64,000 nt of DNA, from assembly GCA_936941155.1 (NCBI GenBank), contig CAKZJE010000073.1:1-64000 (forward strand), written 5' to 3'. Shown in pieces: positions 44,342 through 52,360 of the stretch. A program made the position numbers and the translations under genes. Below the pieces are notes generated by a model. That model was given only the letters and a program-made list of their open reading frames with translations, did no database searches and was not told the origin of the DNA. The stretch comes from an uncultured Methylomonas sp. GTDB taxonomy: Bacteria > Pseudomonadota > Gammaproteobacteria > Methylococcales > Methylomonadaceae. Position 1 is the stretch's first letter; every line of letters starts with the position of its first letter.

Positions 44342-46078
44342 ATGAACTTAAATCTAAAACCACTGACTCTTTCTATCAGCCTGCTGCTTTGTGCAAGCAA
44401 CTCTTTACCTAGCTACGCTGAAACTCCGGTAGAACCTTTAAAGCCAGATGCGGGATTGCTGATGCGCGAAAGCCGTATTCCCGCTATTGTGCCAAAGCCT
44501 AAACCAGAGTCGGAGGTTGAAAAGCCCGAAGCTGCACGTCCTGCTATGTTGCCGCAAAATGATTTGAAAGTGACGGTGAAAAATTTTTTGTTTACGGGTA
44601 ACACGCAGTTTAGCAACTCGGATTTAGCTGGGGTATTAAGCAAATATACCAATCATCAAATCCGTTTTAATGATTTGGAAGCCGCTGCCAATGCAATTAC
44701 ACAATATTATCGTGAGGCTGGGTTTTTTCTGGCGTTGGCATATTTGCCGCAGCAGTCGATAAAAGAAGGGCAAGTGGAAATTGCCATTTTAGAAGGTCAA
44801 TTGGATAACACGCATTTAACCAGCGATACGATTCAAACTATCGGTGAAATGCGCATGAATAAATCGGTGATTAAACAATTTTTGGATACTTATTCAGAAG
44901 GCGATTTGGTGACTGAAAAAGATATGAATCGCATTAGTTTATTAATCAATGATTTACCCGGCATTGATGGCACAGTGGTGCTTGCGCCGGGGAAGAAAAC
45001 CAATACGTCGTCGTTAAGCGTGAAAGTGAAAGAACAGCCAATGATTAGCGGTTATGCAACGGCGAATAATCACGGTTTATATTCAACCGGTTATTTTCGT
45101 TTTGATGGCGGCGTGACGATTAACAATCCGCTAGGGATTGGCGATCAGTTGAGTTTACGCGCACAAACCACTGATTCGGCAGGCAGCACTTCCGGTTCAG
45201 CAGATTACAGCTTGCCTGTGAATGGCTACGGCACTCGTTTTACCGCAAGTATTTCTGAGCTGCATTACAACTTAGGGCGGCAATTTGTTTCTGCACATGC
45301 CGAGGGTATTGCTCGCACGGTTGCAGGTGCGCTTTCGCATCCATTTTGGTTGGCGCGAAATGGGCGTTTAACGGGCACAGCACGTTATGAACATCGGTGG
45401 ATGGAAGATAAAATTCCAACAAGTAATACTGACCGTGAATTGAATGTGATGAGTTTTTCTTTTTCCGGTAGTTATTATGACCAACTTTTGGCGTTAGGCG
45501 GTTTAACGCAAGCTTATATTAATGTGTCCGCTGGCGAAGTAAGTTTTAATAACAAAGCTGCTTTTAATCTTGACCAGCAAAAAGGCGGGTTAGATAGCAA
45601 TGGCGGTTATCATAAATTTGCATGGCAAGTGAGCCGCACGCAAAACATTTTGGATGATTTAAGTTTGTTTGCCAATTTTCAAGGGCAAGTTGCCAGTAAA
45701 AACTTGGATACTTCCGAGCGGATGAGTTTGGGAGGCCCTTCTGCGATTCGTGCGTATCCAGCTGGGGAGGGCAGTGGTGCGGAAGGTTGGATGTTTAATG
45801 GTGAGGCGCGTTATCACATTCCTGAAATTCCTTACGTTCCGGGGTATTTGCAGTTAATTGGTTTTATTGATACGGGGTATTCCAGAGTGAATGCCATTCC
45901 TTTAGTCGGTGACAACTCGCGCCATTTAACCGGATATGGTTTTGGTTTAAATTGGCTGGAGGTGAGTGGTTTTAATTTGCGCACTAGCATGGCATGGCGT
46001 GATACCAAAAAACAGCCGACTTCTGATTCAACAGCACAGGGTGCAATGATGTATTTTCAGGTGATTAAAACGTTTTAG
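44342..46078 (+). CDS. TpsB outer-membrane translocator (HecB/ShlB family)
   Basis: 578 residues from the ATG at 44342, which begins a signal peptide (MNLNLKPLTLSISLLLCASN, cleavage near SYA-E); the longer frame at 44300 is not needed. A proline-rich linker is followed by POTRA domains (~80-155, LKVTVKNFLFTGNTQFSNSD; ~156-225) and a C-terminal beta-barrel ending in Phe. The loop-6 motif reads AIRAYPAGEGSG and is followed by NGEARYHIPEIP. It differs clearly from the TpsB at 7336. The giant exoprotein starting at 52361 is the nearest candidate client, but eight unrelated genes lie between, so pairing is not proven. Confidence 0.94.
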   Translation: MNLNLKPLTLSISLLLCASNSLPSYAETPVEPLKPDAGLLMRESRIPAIVPKPKPESEVEKPEAARPAMLPQNDLKVTVKNFLFTGNTQFSNSDLAGVLSKYTNHQIRFNDLEAAANAITQYYREAGFFLALAYLPQQSIKEGQVEIAILEGQLDNTHLTSDTIQTIGEMRMNKSVIKQFLDTYSEGDLVTEKDMNRISLLINDLPGIDGTVVLAPGKKTNTSSLSVKVKEQPMISGYATANNHGLYSTGYFRFDGGVTINNPLGIGDQLSLRAQTTDSAGSTSGSADYSLPVNGYGTRFTASISELHYNLGRQFVSAHAEGIARTVAGALSHPFWLARNGRLTGTARYEHRWMEDKIPTSNTDRELNVMSFSFSGSYYDQLLALGGLTQAYINVSAGEVSFNNKAAFNLDQQKGGLDSNGGYHKFAWQVSRTQNILDDLSLFANFQGQVASKNLDTSERMSLGGPSAIRAYPAGEGSGAEGWMFNGEARYHIPEIPYVPGYLQLIGFIDTGYSRVNAIPLVGDNSRHLTGYGFGLNWLEVSGFNLRTSMAWRDTKKQPTSDSTAQGAMMYFQVIKTF

Positions 46079-46516
46079 TTTTTTGGTTTCACTGTCTTTT
46101 CTTGTTCTCTTGTTCCGACGCGCTGCGTCATTGCCATTAAGTTAAGCTGTTAGTGGCGAGCTTTTCGAACCATGCACGGCTCAAGCATTCGACAAGCTCA
46201 GAGGCATAGTTATCTACACATCTTTAGTTTGAAAAATATTTACATATCAATGAGATATTGAAATATGTAGGTTGGGTTAGCTGCTTTTTTCGTCAGAAAA
46301 AAGAGCGTAACCCAACAAAGTGCGTTTATTTTAAGGCTGTATGTTGGGTTACGCTTATCTCGCTTCGCTCAATAATGCTAACCCAACCTACAAAAAACTC
46401 TTTATTATCAATAGTTTTATTATAAAAACTGTCAAGATATTTTGTGTAGATACCTATGGCTCAGAGGGAAGGGTTAAAAGTTTTTCGTAACATTCCTGAA
46501 TAAATATCTTGATTGA
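46079..46516. other. Non-coding stretch with nested inverted repeats
   Basis: No gene. It holds a GAGCTTTTCGAA/TTCGACAAGCTC repeat (46157-46199), an outer inverted pair CATAGTTATCTACACA (46205-46220)/TGTGTAGATACCTATG (about 46444-46459), and inside it the 46266-46392 element. Confidence 0.7.
46266..46392. mobile_element. MITE-like element with GTAGGTTGGGTTAGC ends (127 bp)
   Basis: Perfect 16-bp terminal inverted repeats TGTAGGTTGGGTTAGC and GCTAACCCAACCTACA. Internal inverted copies of TGGGTTACGC/GCGTAACCCA lie around 46305-46355. No coding capacity. Similar GGGTTAGC/GGGTTACGC palindromes are widespread as dispersed repeats in bacteria (established knowledge; family name not checked). Confidence 0.75.
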
Positions 46517-46954
46517 TTACCATGAGCCCACATTTTGCATCGAAACCCAAGGCTCACTCGGTTCAAGCTTCGCGCCTTTTTGCAACAATTCAATCGAAAT
46601 GCCATCCGGCGATTTAATAAACGCCATATAACCATCACGCGGCGGACGATTAATCACCACTTCCTGCTCAATCAATCGTTCACAAGTCGCATAAATATCA
46701 TCCACTTCAAACGCCAGATGCCCAAACACCGTCCCGCCGGTGTAATCTTCGGTATCCCAGTTATAGGTCAACTCCAATAGTGGTGACAAATATTCTTTTG
46801 CGTTGACATCGCCGGGCGCGTACAAATAAACCAAGGTAAAACGCCCCGCCTCGCTTACCATCCGATGCGATTCGACTAAACCCAATTTGTGACAATAAAA
46901 ATCCAGTGATAATTCAAGGTCTTTCACTCTAACCATCGTATGTAAGAAACGCAT
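46517..46954 (-). CDS. gloA: Lactoylglutathione lyase (glyoxalase I)
   Basis: 145 residues. It isomerises the hemithioacetal of methylglyoxal and glutathione to S-lactoylglutathione, using Ni or Zn. Two vicinal-oxygen-chelate repeats: MRFLHTMVRVKDLELSLDFY (first metal His), LLELTYNWD (Glu), FGHLAFEVDDIY (His) and SPDGISIELLQ (Glu). All four metal ligands are present. Single gene. Confidence 0.96.
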   Translation of the reverse strand: MRFLHTMVRVKDLELSLDFYCHKLGLVESHRMVSEAGRFTLVYLYAPGDVNAKEYLSPLLELTYNWDTEDYTGGTVFGHLAFEVDDIYATCERLIEQEVVINRPPRDGYMAFIKSPDGISIELLQKGAKLEPSEPWVSMQNVGSW

Positions 46955-46984
46955 TGTTTTGACTCCTGAATGAATTATTAACGC

Positions 46985-47015
46985 AGGAGTAAAACAGCTT
47001 TAGCTGTTGCACTCC
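46985..47015. repeat. GGAGTAAAACAGC/GCTGTTGCACTCC palindrome
   Basis: Family 3 palindrome in the short gap between gloA and rluB, both on the minus strand. Could serve as a terminator stem for rluB, but no U-tract is evident. Confidence 0.65.
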
Positions 47016-47036
47016 GGCATTTTTTAGATTGAAAAC

Positions 47037-48110
47037 TTAACGCGATTTTTTCCCGTTAAAGCGTGGTCTTTTCGGTGCAGAATCACTCAATTTGCCTTTA
47101 AAGCCGGACTTTTTAGGCGTAGCTTGGTCTTCTGCATCGCTTTTATATGTCCAATTATTTTTAGACGGTTTTTCTGCTTTATTGCCTTTATAAGTGGAAA
47201 TTCTTTTCGCGGGCGAGTTTTTGGTTGCCTCTGCCAATAAACGACTTTCCGCCGTTGGTTTTTCAGGTGTTAAACCCACAAACTCCATTAACACCGCCAG
47301 CTCATCTGCACTTAAGGTATAAGTATCGCCAGCACGCACGCGCTCCGGCAACATAATTGGCCCATAACGCACCCGCATTAAGCGACTCACCACCACTTGT
47401 TGCGCTTCCCACAAACGCCGCACTAAGCGATTGCGCCCTTCGCTGACCACAACGTGATACCACTTGTTTGCACCTTCGCCAGCAAAAAACTGAATATCAT
47501 CAAATTTTGCTAAACCGTCTTCTAACTCCACACCAGTTCTTAATTGTTCAATCGCTTCATCAGAAACTTCGCCCAAAATCCGCACCGCATATTCGCGTTC
47601 AATTTGCGTAGACGGGTGCATTAAACGATTCGCCAATTCGCCATTATTCGTCACTAATAACAAACCGGAGGTATTAATATCTAAACGCCCGACCGCAATC
47701 CAGCGTCCTACCGGTAATTTTGGCAATTGCGTAAAAATAATCGGACGTTTTTCAGGATCGTTGCGGGTGACAACTTCGCCAACTGGTTTGTTATAAATCA
47801 AAACTTGCGTCGGTTGCTGGGTGAATTTTTCCCAATTCACGGTGCGTCCGTTCAACTCTAACCGATCCCCCGACTTTAACGCATGACCTAAGGTAATCAC
47901 CTCGCCATTCACGGTAAAACGTTGTTCTTCAATCCAGCGTTCAATTTCGCGCCGCGAACCTAAACCGCCCCGTGATAAAACTTTTTGAATCCGTTCTGGT
48001 GGTGTGGCTTCGCTGGTTGTAGATTCTTCGACTTTAACTTTCTTCTGCAAGGGGGCTGCTTTCTTTCTGAGAATCTGCGGTGGGCGTTTGTATGTTGAGT
48101 TGTTGTTCAC
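47037..48110 (-). CDS. rluB: Ribosomal large subunit pseudouridine synthase B-type
   Basis: 357 residues from a GTG at 48110, preceded by CAGG; it overlaps scpB by 77 bp. The S4 domain is at ~40-100 (PERIQKVLSRGGLGSRREIE), the RsuA/RluB catalytic domain at ~105-270 with GRLDINTSGLLLVTNNGELA, MHPSTQIEREYAV, and VVSEGRNRLVRRLWE. It modifies 23S rRNA (U2605 type). A Lys-rich tail (~290-357) has no known function. Confidence 0.92.
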   Translation of the reverse strand: MNNNSTYKRPPQILRKKAAPLQKKVKVEESTTSEATPPERIQKVLSRGGLGSRREIERWIEEQRFTVNGEVITLGHALKSGDRLELNGRTVNWEKFTQQPTQVLIYNKPVGEVVTRNDPEKRPIIFTQLPKLPVGRWIAVGRLDINTSGLLLVTNNGELANRLMHPSTQIEREYAVRILGEVSDEAIEQLRTGVELEDGLAKFDDIQFFAGEGANKWYHVVVSEGRNRLVRRLWEAQQVVVSRLMRVRYGPIMLPERVRAGDTYTLSADELAVLMEFVGLTPEKPTAESRLLAEATKNSPAKRISTYKGNKAEKPSKNNWTYKSDAEDQATPKKSGFKGKLSDSAPKRPRFNGKKSR

Positions 48111-48669
48111 TGTTGACCTGCTGGTGTTGCTGTAAATGACTCATCACTCCATCCCAATCTTTCAGCTCGCTAAGGCTGGGCAATTGGGCTAAGGATGAAA
48201 GGTTAAAATAGTCTAAAAATTGTTTGGTGGTCGCATAAAGCGTCGGTAAGCCCGGAGCTTGTTTTTGTCCAACACTTTGTATCCATTCGCGTTCTAACAA
48301 ACTGTTGAGAAGGTGTGATGATACGCTAACGCCGCGTATGTCTTCAATATCACCGCGTGTGACGGGTTGTTGATAGGCGACAATTGCCAGTGTTTCTAAT
48401 AACGCGCGTGAATAGCGAGGTGGTTTTTCTTCAAATAACAACGAAACCCACGGCGCAAATTCGGCGCGAACTTGAAAACGATAACCGCTGGCAAGGGGTT
48501 TTAATTCAACTGAATGGGTGCTGTAATCCATCATAATAGAATCAATCGCCAATTGCACTAAGCGCGTTTCGGGGCGGTCTGCTTCGGGGAAAAGTTGCTG
48601 AATTTGTTTGGCGGTCATCGGTTCGTTGGCTGCGAATAATAACGCTTCAACGATTTTTTTTATTTCCAT
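48034..48669 (-). CDS. scpB: Segregation and condensation protein B
   Basis: 211 residues. ScpB with two winged-helix domains: MEIKKIVEALLFAANEPMT, PPRYSRALLETLAIVAYQQP, TRGDIEDIRGVSVSSHLLN, LPTLYATTKQFLDYF. It forms the condensin-like complex with Smc and ScpA; scpA itself is not in the window. It overlaps rluB by 77 bp at its 3' end, a common arrangement. Confidence 0.95.
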   Translation of the reverse strand: MEIKKIVEALLFAANEPMTAKQIQQLFPEADRPETRLVQLAIDSIMMDYSTHSVELKPLASGYRFQVRAEFAPWVSLLFEEKPPRYSRALLETLAIVAYQQPVTRGDIEDIRGVSVSSHLLNSLLEREWIQSVGQKQAPGLPTLYATTKQFLDYFNLSSLAQLPSLSELKDWDGVMSHLQQHQQVNSEQQLNIQTPTADSQKESSPLAEES

Positions 48670-49013
48670 ATTTTATCAAAATAATAATTGCACGAAGGTA
48701 GCTCTGACATTTTGCTGTCTGAATCAAGATTTACAAGATTTTAGGATTTACAGGATTATAAATATGAAGGATAGGTAGGTTCAGATTTATCCGAACAATG
48801 CGAACTAATACCTTGAAGCTCATTTTCTATTAAGTAATTAAACAAAAGTTTTTCGGTATGTCGGAGTGCAAGCTTTGCTTGCAATGTCAGGCAAAGCCTG
48901 ACCTCCAGTATTTCATAATACCTTGAAACTTATTCTCAGCCACTTACTTATCCTGTTAATCTTTTAATCCTGAAAATCCTGATTCAGACAATCAAGCTGA
49001 ATATTTTCACTCT
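48670..49013. repeat. Non-coding stretch bracketed by inverted repeats
   Basis: GTCTGAATCAAGATTTAC at ~48717 and AATCCTGAAAATCCTGATTC at ~48966 are inverted arms that extend over ~40 bases (GATTTACAGGATTA/TAATCCTGAAAATC). Between them lies the family 3 palindrome GGAGTGCAAGC/GACCTCC (48863-48906). The arms resemble the ATCCTGTTAATC repeats around the GxxExxY pseudogene. No gene. Confidence 0.65.
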
Positions 49014-50459
49014 CTAATTGTCATTGCTGGTAGGCGCGTACCAATCTATATCGCGCGTGGTATACATCACCAACGACAACGCCATAAACAAACCCACTGT
49101 GCCAATTAATAAAGCATAATCAGTGGCTTGCAACGTCACATATAAAAATCCGTAAGTCGTAATTAAGCCGCCAGCCATTAATAAACCACGTTTGCCATTT
49201 TTTAACACAGCCATACTATATAAAGTGGTCATCGTAGTTGAAGCGCAAGCCGCAATGATATAAGCCAACATAAACGCCATAAATTCCGACAACGACAACA
49301 AAGCTAAATAAAACAAACACAACGCCGCGCCAACTAATAAATATTGAAACGGATGAATTTTTATTTTGCCCGACACTTCAAATAAAAAGAATGCAGTAAA
49401 TACCAGCGTTACAAATAACACGCCGTATTTAATAGAGCGTTCTACATTGCGATAAGAATCAATGGGAGAAACTAAGGTCACGCCAAATAAAGAACTATTA
49501 ATCGCTTCTAAAGTAAACGTGCCATTATTGAACATTTCACTCCACAATTGCGGATAATTGCGCCCATAATAAGAAATTTGCCAGTTCGCGTTAAATCCTT
49601 GTTCTGAAATATCGCGTTTCATGGGTAAAAACGCGCCGTTAAAACTGGGGTCTTTCCAGCTGGAATTTAACGTAACGTTGTTTTGAATGCCAATCGGCGC
49701 AATTTGTAAACCGCTACTGCCATTTAAAACCAGATTTAAATTCACACTCAAATCGCGTTTCGTTTCACTCAACAATCCTTTTAAATTCGTTTGCACACCT
49801 GAAACAAAATTTGGGACTAAACCACCCGGAATTAATGCTAGTTTTTGTTTATCAACTTCCAGCATTAAGGTTTCATGCGTGCCGCGTAAATCGGTGAAAG
49901 CAAAACTAATTGTTGCCTCGTCCCATAAAATATTTTTATCTTCAATTTTAAAATTCGTAAAATCCAACTGCTTAAAGTGTGCTGCAATTTTTAAATTGCC
50001 TGTATAAACAATCGCATCATAAATACCGCGATGTAAGTTATCCGGTTTTAAATCGCCATTAATAGATAATTGCGTTGGCAAAAAATACGCATTAATCACT
50101 TTATTTTCAGTCACTTCCTTGCGCTGTTCAATTTCCTTGTTGCCTTGTTTAACGGTTTCCTCAACCCATGTTTTATAAAAATAACGATACGGAACAATCA
50201 GCACGGGGCCGACAATGGTTTGTTCTTTTCCCCACGTTGAGGTAATTTCCGTAATCGTGCTGTCGCGCCGTTGCAACCGCTCGGTGAGCAATGAATCAAT
50301 CATGCCCAGCGGAATTAATAACAGCAAAATCAAAAAACCTATCGAGCCGACTTTAAATAAAATGCTGTCTTTCCATGACGAAGTCGGTTTTTTTTCTCGA
50401 AAGGTTTTTTCGGGCTTGTCATTTTCGCTCTCAACTTCTTCATCTTTCATAATATTCAT
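49014..50459 (-). CDS. creD: CreD-family inner membrane protein
   Basis: 481 residues. TM1 at ~35-60 (VGSIGFLILLLLIPLGM), a large periplasmic domain (~60-340; IVGPVLIVPYRYF, FTDLRGTHETLMLEVDKQKL), and about five C-terminal helices (~345-470; YGVLFVTLVFTAFFLFEVSG, HPFQYLLVGAALCLFYLALLS). This is the CreD layout (cell-envelope protein, linked to the CreBC system and beta-lactam tolerance in other bacteria); no creBC genes are here. It overlaps folP by one base (TAATG) with a GGAG site inside folP, so the two are coupled. Confidence 0.94.
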   Translation of the reverse strand: MNIMKDEEVESENDKPEKTFREKKPTSSWKDSILFKVGSIGFLILLLLIPLGMIDSLLTERLQRRDSTITEITSTWGKEQTIVGPVLIVPYRYFYKTWVEETVKQGNKEIEQRKEVTENKVINAYFLPTQLSINGDLKPDNLHRGIYDAIVYTGNLKIAAHFKQLDFTNFKIEDKNILWDEATISFAFTDLRGTHETLMLEVDKQKLALIPGGLVPNFVSGVQTNLKGLLSETKRDLSVNLNLVLNGSSGLQIAPIGIQNNVTLNSSWKDPSFNGAFLPMKRDISEQGFNANWQISYYGRNYPQLWSEMFNNGTFTLEAINSSLFGVTLVSPIDSYRNVERSIKYGVLFVTLVFTAFFLFEVSGKIKIHPFQYLLVGAALCLFYLALLSLSEFMAFMLAYIIAACASTTMTTLYSMAVLKNGKRGLLMAGGLITTYGFLYVTLQATDYALLIGTVGLFMALSLVMYTTRDIDWYAPTSNDN

Positions 50460-51289
50460 TAAGATTCTCCCATTGCATTTTTAATTGCCCAAGCCACATC
50501 TGCCGCTTGGCGATTTTCTTTCACATCATGCACCCGAAACAACTGTACCCCTGCCATCACACCCAGTGCAGTGGTTGCCGCAGTTGCGGTGATTAACTCA
50601 CACGGCTCGGTCACATTGCATAACGCCCCCATAAACCGTTTGCGACTTGTGCCTAATAAAATGGGAAAATCCATGCCAACCAATTGATTTAAATGCGCCA
50701 ATAACGTCAGATTATCTTGCGCCCGTTTGCCAAAACCAATCCCCGGATCAAGCACAATATTTTCTTTTTTAACCCCAGCCGCCAGCGCGTTATTCACACT
50801 GCTTTGCAAACTGGCAATCACTTCTGCCACCACATGGTCATAATACGGATTATCCTGCATGGTTTCCGGCGTACCTTGCATGTGCATTAACACAATCGGA
50901 CAATCGGCTTGTGCCGCGACGGTTAAAATTTTCGGGTCATCACGCCCGCCTGTCACATCGTTGATGATATTCGCCCCCGCTTCCAAAGCCGCTTTTGCGA
51001 CCGTACTTAAGCGCGTATCCACACTGATTAACACCTCTTTTGATACTTGCGCTCGAATCGCTTTAATCACCGGAATAACCCGCGCAATTTGTTCTCCAGA
51101 AGAAACCGATATAGATTTCGGGCGCGTGGATTCACCACCAATATCAATCATATCCGCGCCATCCGCTAACATTTTTTCCACCTGTATTAAAGCTGCTTCA
51201 AGCGTATTATGCCGACCACCATCGGAAAAACTGTCCGGTGTAACGTTTAAAATCCCCATAATCAAAGGTTTGTGAAAAGTGTTGAACAT
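50459..51289 (-). CDS. folP: Dihydropteroate synthase
   Basis: 276 residues. It joins p-aminobenzoate to hydroxymethyl-dihydropterin diphosphate for folate synthesis. Motifs: MGILNVTPDSFSDGG, ADMIDIGGESTRP, VSVDTRLSTVAKAALEAGA-type region (shown in two parts LISVDTRLST and ANIINDVTGG), LMHMQGTPETMQ, DPGIGFGKRAQDNL and the C-terminal RVHDVKENRQA. It lies next to dmrA (divergent, 133 bp), so it might also relate to methanopterin-type pterin synthesis. Confidence 0.95.
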   Translation of the reverse strand: MFNTFHKPLIMGILNVTPDSFSDGGRHNTLEAALIQVEKMLADGADMIDIGGESTRPKSISVSSGEQIARVIPVIKAIRAQVSKEVLISVDTRLSTVAKAALEAGANIINDVTGGRDDPKILTVAAQADCPIVLMHMQGTPETMQDNPYYDHVVAEVIASLQSSVNNALAAGVKKENIVLDPGIGFGKRAQDNLTLLAHLNQLVGMDFPILLGTSRKRFMGALCNVTEPCELITATAATTALGVMAGVQLFRVHDVKENRQAADVAWAIKNAMGES

Positions 51290-51317
51290 GCGAAAAGCTC
51301 CGTAGGTTTAAAAAGCA

Positions 51318-51375
51318 GGAGTTCAATCGCGTTAGCGAGGGCTTGGCACAAAAACAGCGAAAGCTGTTTTACTCC
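51318..51375. repeat. Family 3 palindrome between folP and dmrA
   Basis: CAGGAGT at the left and ACTCCTG at the right enclose inner inverted segments (AAAACAGC/GCTGTTTT and GCGTTAGCGAGGGC). It occupies most of the 133-bp divergent gap. Confidence 0.65.
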
Positions 51376-51422
51376 TGTAATGTACTTATAATAACGAAAA
51401 TTTTATAACCGTTAAGATAAAT

Positions 51423-51968
51423 ATGACACAACCGCGTTTAGCTTGGGGCATCACTGGCTCAGGGCACTATATAGAAGAATGTTTGGAGTTTTTACTCACC
51501 CTGGATCACGTTGATTTGTATTTGAGTCAGGCGGGTGAAGAAGTGCTGAAAATGTACGGCGTGGATTTAAAAGAAGTGCGTGAAAAAATGCCAGTTTATC
51601 GCGATAAAGCCGCCTCATCGCCACCAGTAGGTTTGTTTTATACCGGTTATTATCATACCTTTGTAATGGCTCCGACCACTTCAAACACGATTGCCAAATG
51701 CGTGTTAGGCATTGCCGATTCATTGGTGACAAATCTGTATTCACAAGCCGGAAAATGTCGCGTGCCTAGCATTGTTTATCCGTGCGATATTGCACCCGAA
51801 ATGGAAACCACCGCGCCCAAAGGCAAAAAAGTGATGGTTTATCCACGCAAAATTGATTTGGAAGCCACCGCAAAAATCCGTGAATTTGAATATACGCAAG
51901 TGGTGGAAAGTGTGGATGAGTTGATTGTTGCGGTAAAGCAGCGATTATTAAATTTCCCTGTTATTTGA
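51423..51968 (+). CDS. DmrA-type dihydromethanopterin reductase (flavoprotein)
   Basis: 181 residues. A flavoprotein of the DmrA/archaeoflavoprotein group, related to HFCD flavoproteins: LAWGITGSGHYIEECLEFL, YTGYYHTFVMAPTTSNTIA, KCVLGIADSLVTNL, VPSIVYPCDIAPEM. In methylotrophs DmrA reduces dihydromethanopterin to tetrahydromethanopterin, the C1 carrier for formaldehyde oxidation. Its presence next to folP is the strongest clue in the window for a methylotroph. Substrate is inferred from family and context. Confidence 0.82.
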   Translation: MTQPRLAWGITGSGHYIEECLEFLLTLDHVDLYLSQAGEEVLKMYGVDLKEVREKMPVYRDKAASSPPVGLFYTGYYHTFVMAPTTSNTIAKCVLGIADSLVTNLYSQAGKCRVPSIVYPCDIAPEMETTAPKGKKVMVYPRKIDLEATAKIREFEYTQVVESVDELIVAVKQRLLNFPVI

Positions 51969-52360
51969 AACAAGCGTAGAGACGCAATATTTTGCGTCTC
52001 TACAGAGAAACGGACATTACACACAACACAAAAATTTTCTAAGACGACCAGTCGTCTTAAAAGATTTCGAGTGAAAAATCGCTTTTAAAATTCAACGCCA
52101 AAGACTTTTCTTAAATGATAACTTGATTCAAAAACGTGCGAGCAAAGTCTTTATAATTGCTAAAAATGATGTAGCAAGCATCCTGCAAAATCTGCAATTG
52201 TTTGCGTATTTTCGCAGCAAAAAGTCATTAACGTTAAATATAAGCGTGCAAAAGTCATATCTATAAATACCTGATTAAAATTTAATGGTATAAGTTTATA
52301 ATTTAATAACAAATCAGCTTTATTAATTAAAGAATATCCCTAGCAATAAAGGTACAGATT
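51969..52360. other. Upstream region of the giant exoprotein gene, with paired palindromes
   Basis: 392 bases without a gene. A GTAGAGACGCAA/TTGCGTCTCTAC palindrome (51976-52003) is followed by a GACGAC palindrome (52030-52067), the same pairing as near 2150, 5500, 11480 and 31940. TATAAT at 52297-52302 is a candidate -10 box; a matching -35 is weak. The AAAGG ribosome site is at about 52348-52352. Confidence 0.6.
52030..52067. repeat. GACGAC palindrome, family 1
   Basis: AT-rich arms around AAGACGACCAGTCGTCTT, upstream of the giant exoprotein gene. Same family as at 2172, 5435, 11511, 31959 and 43318. Confidence 0.85.
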
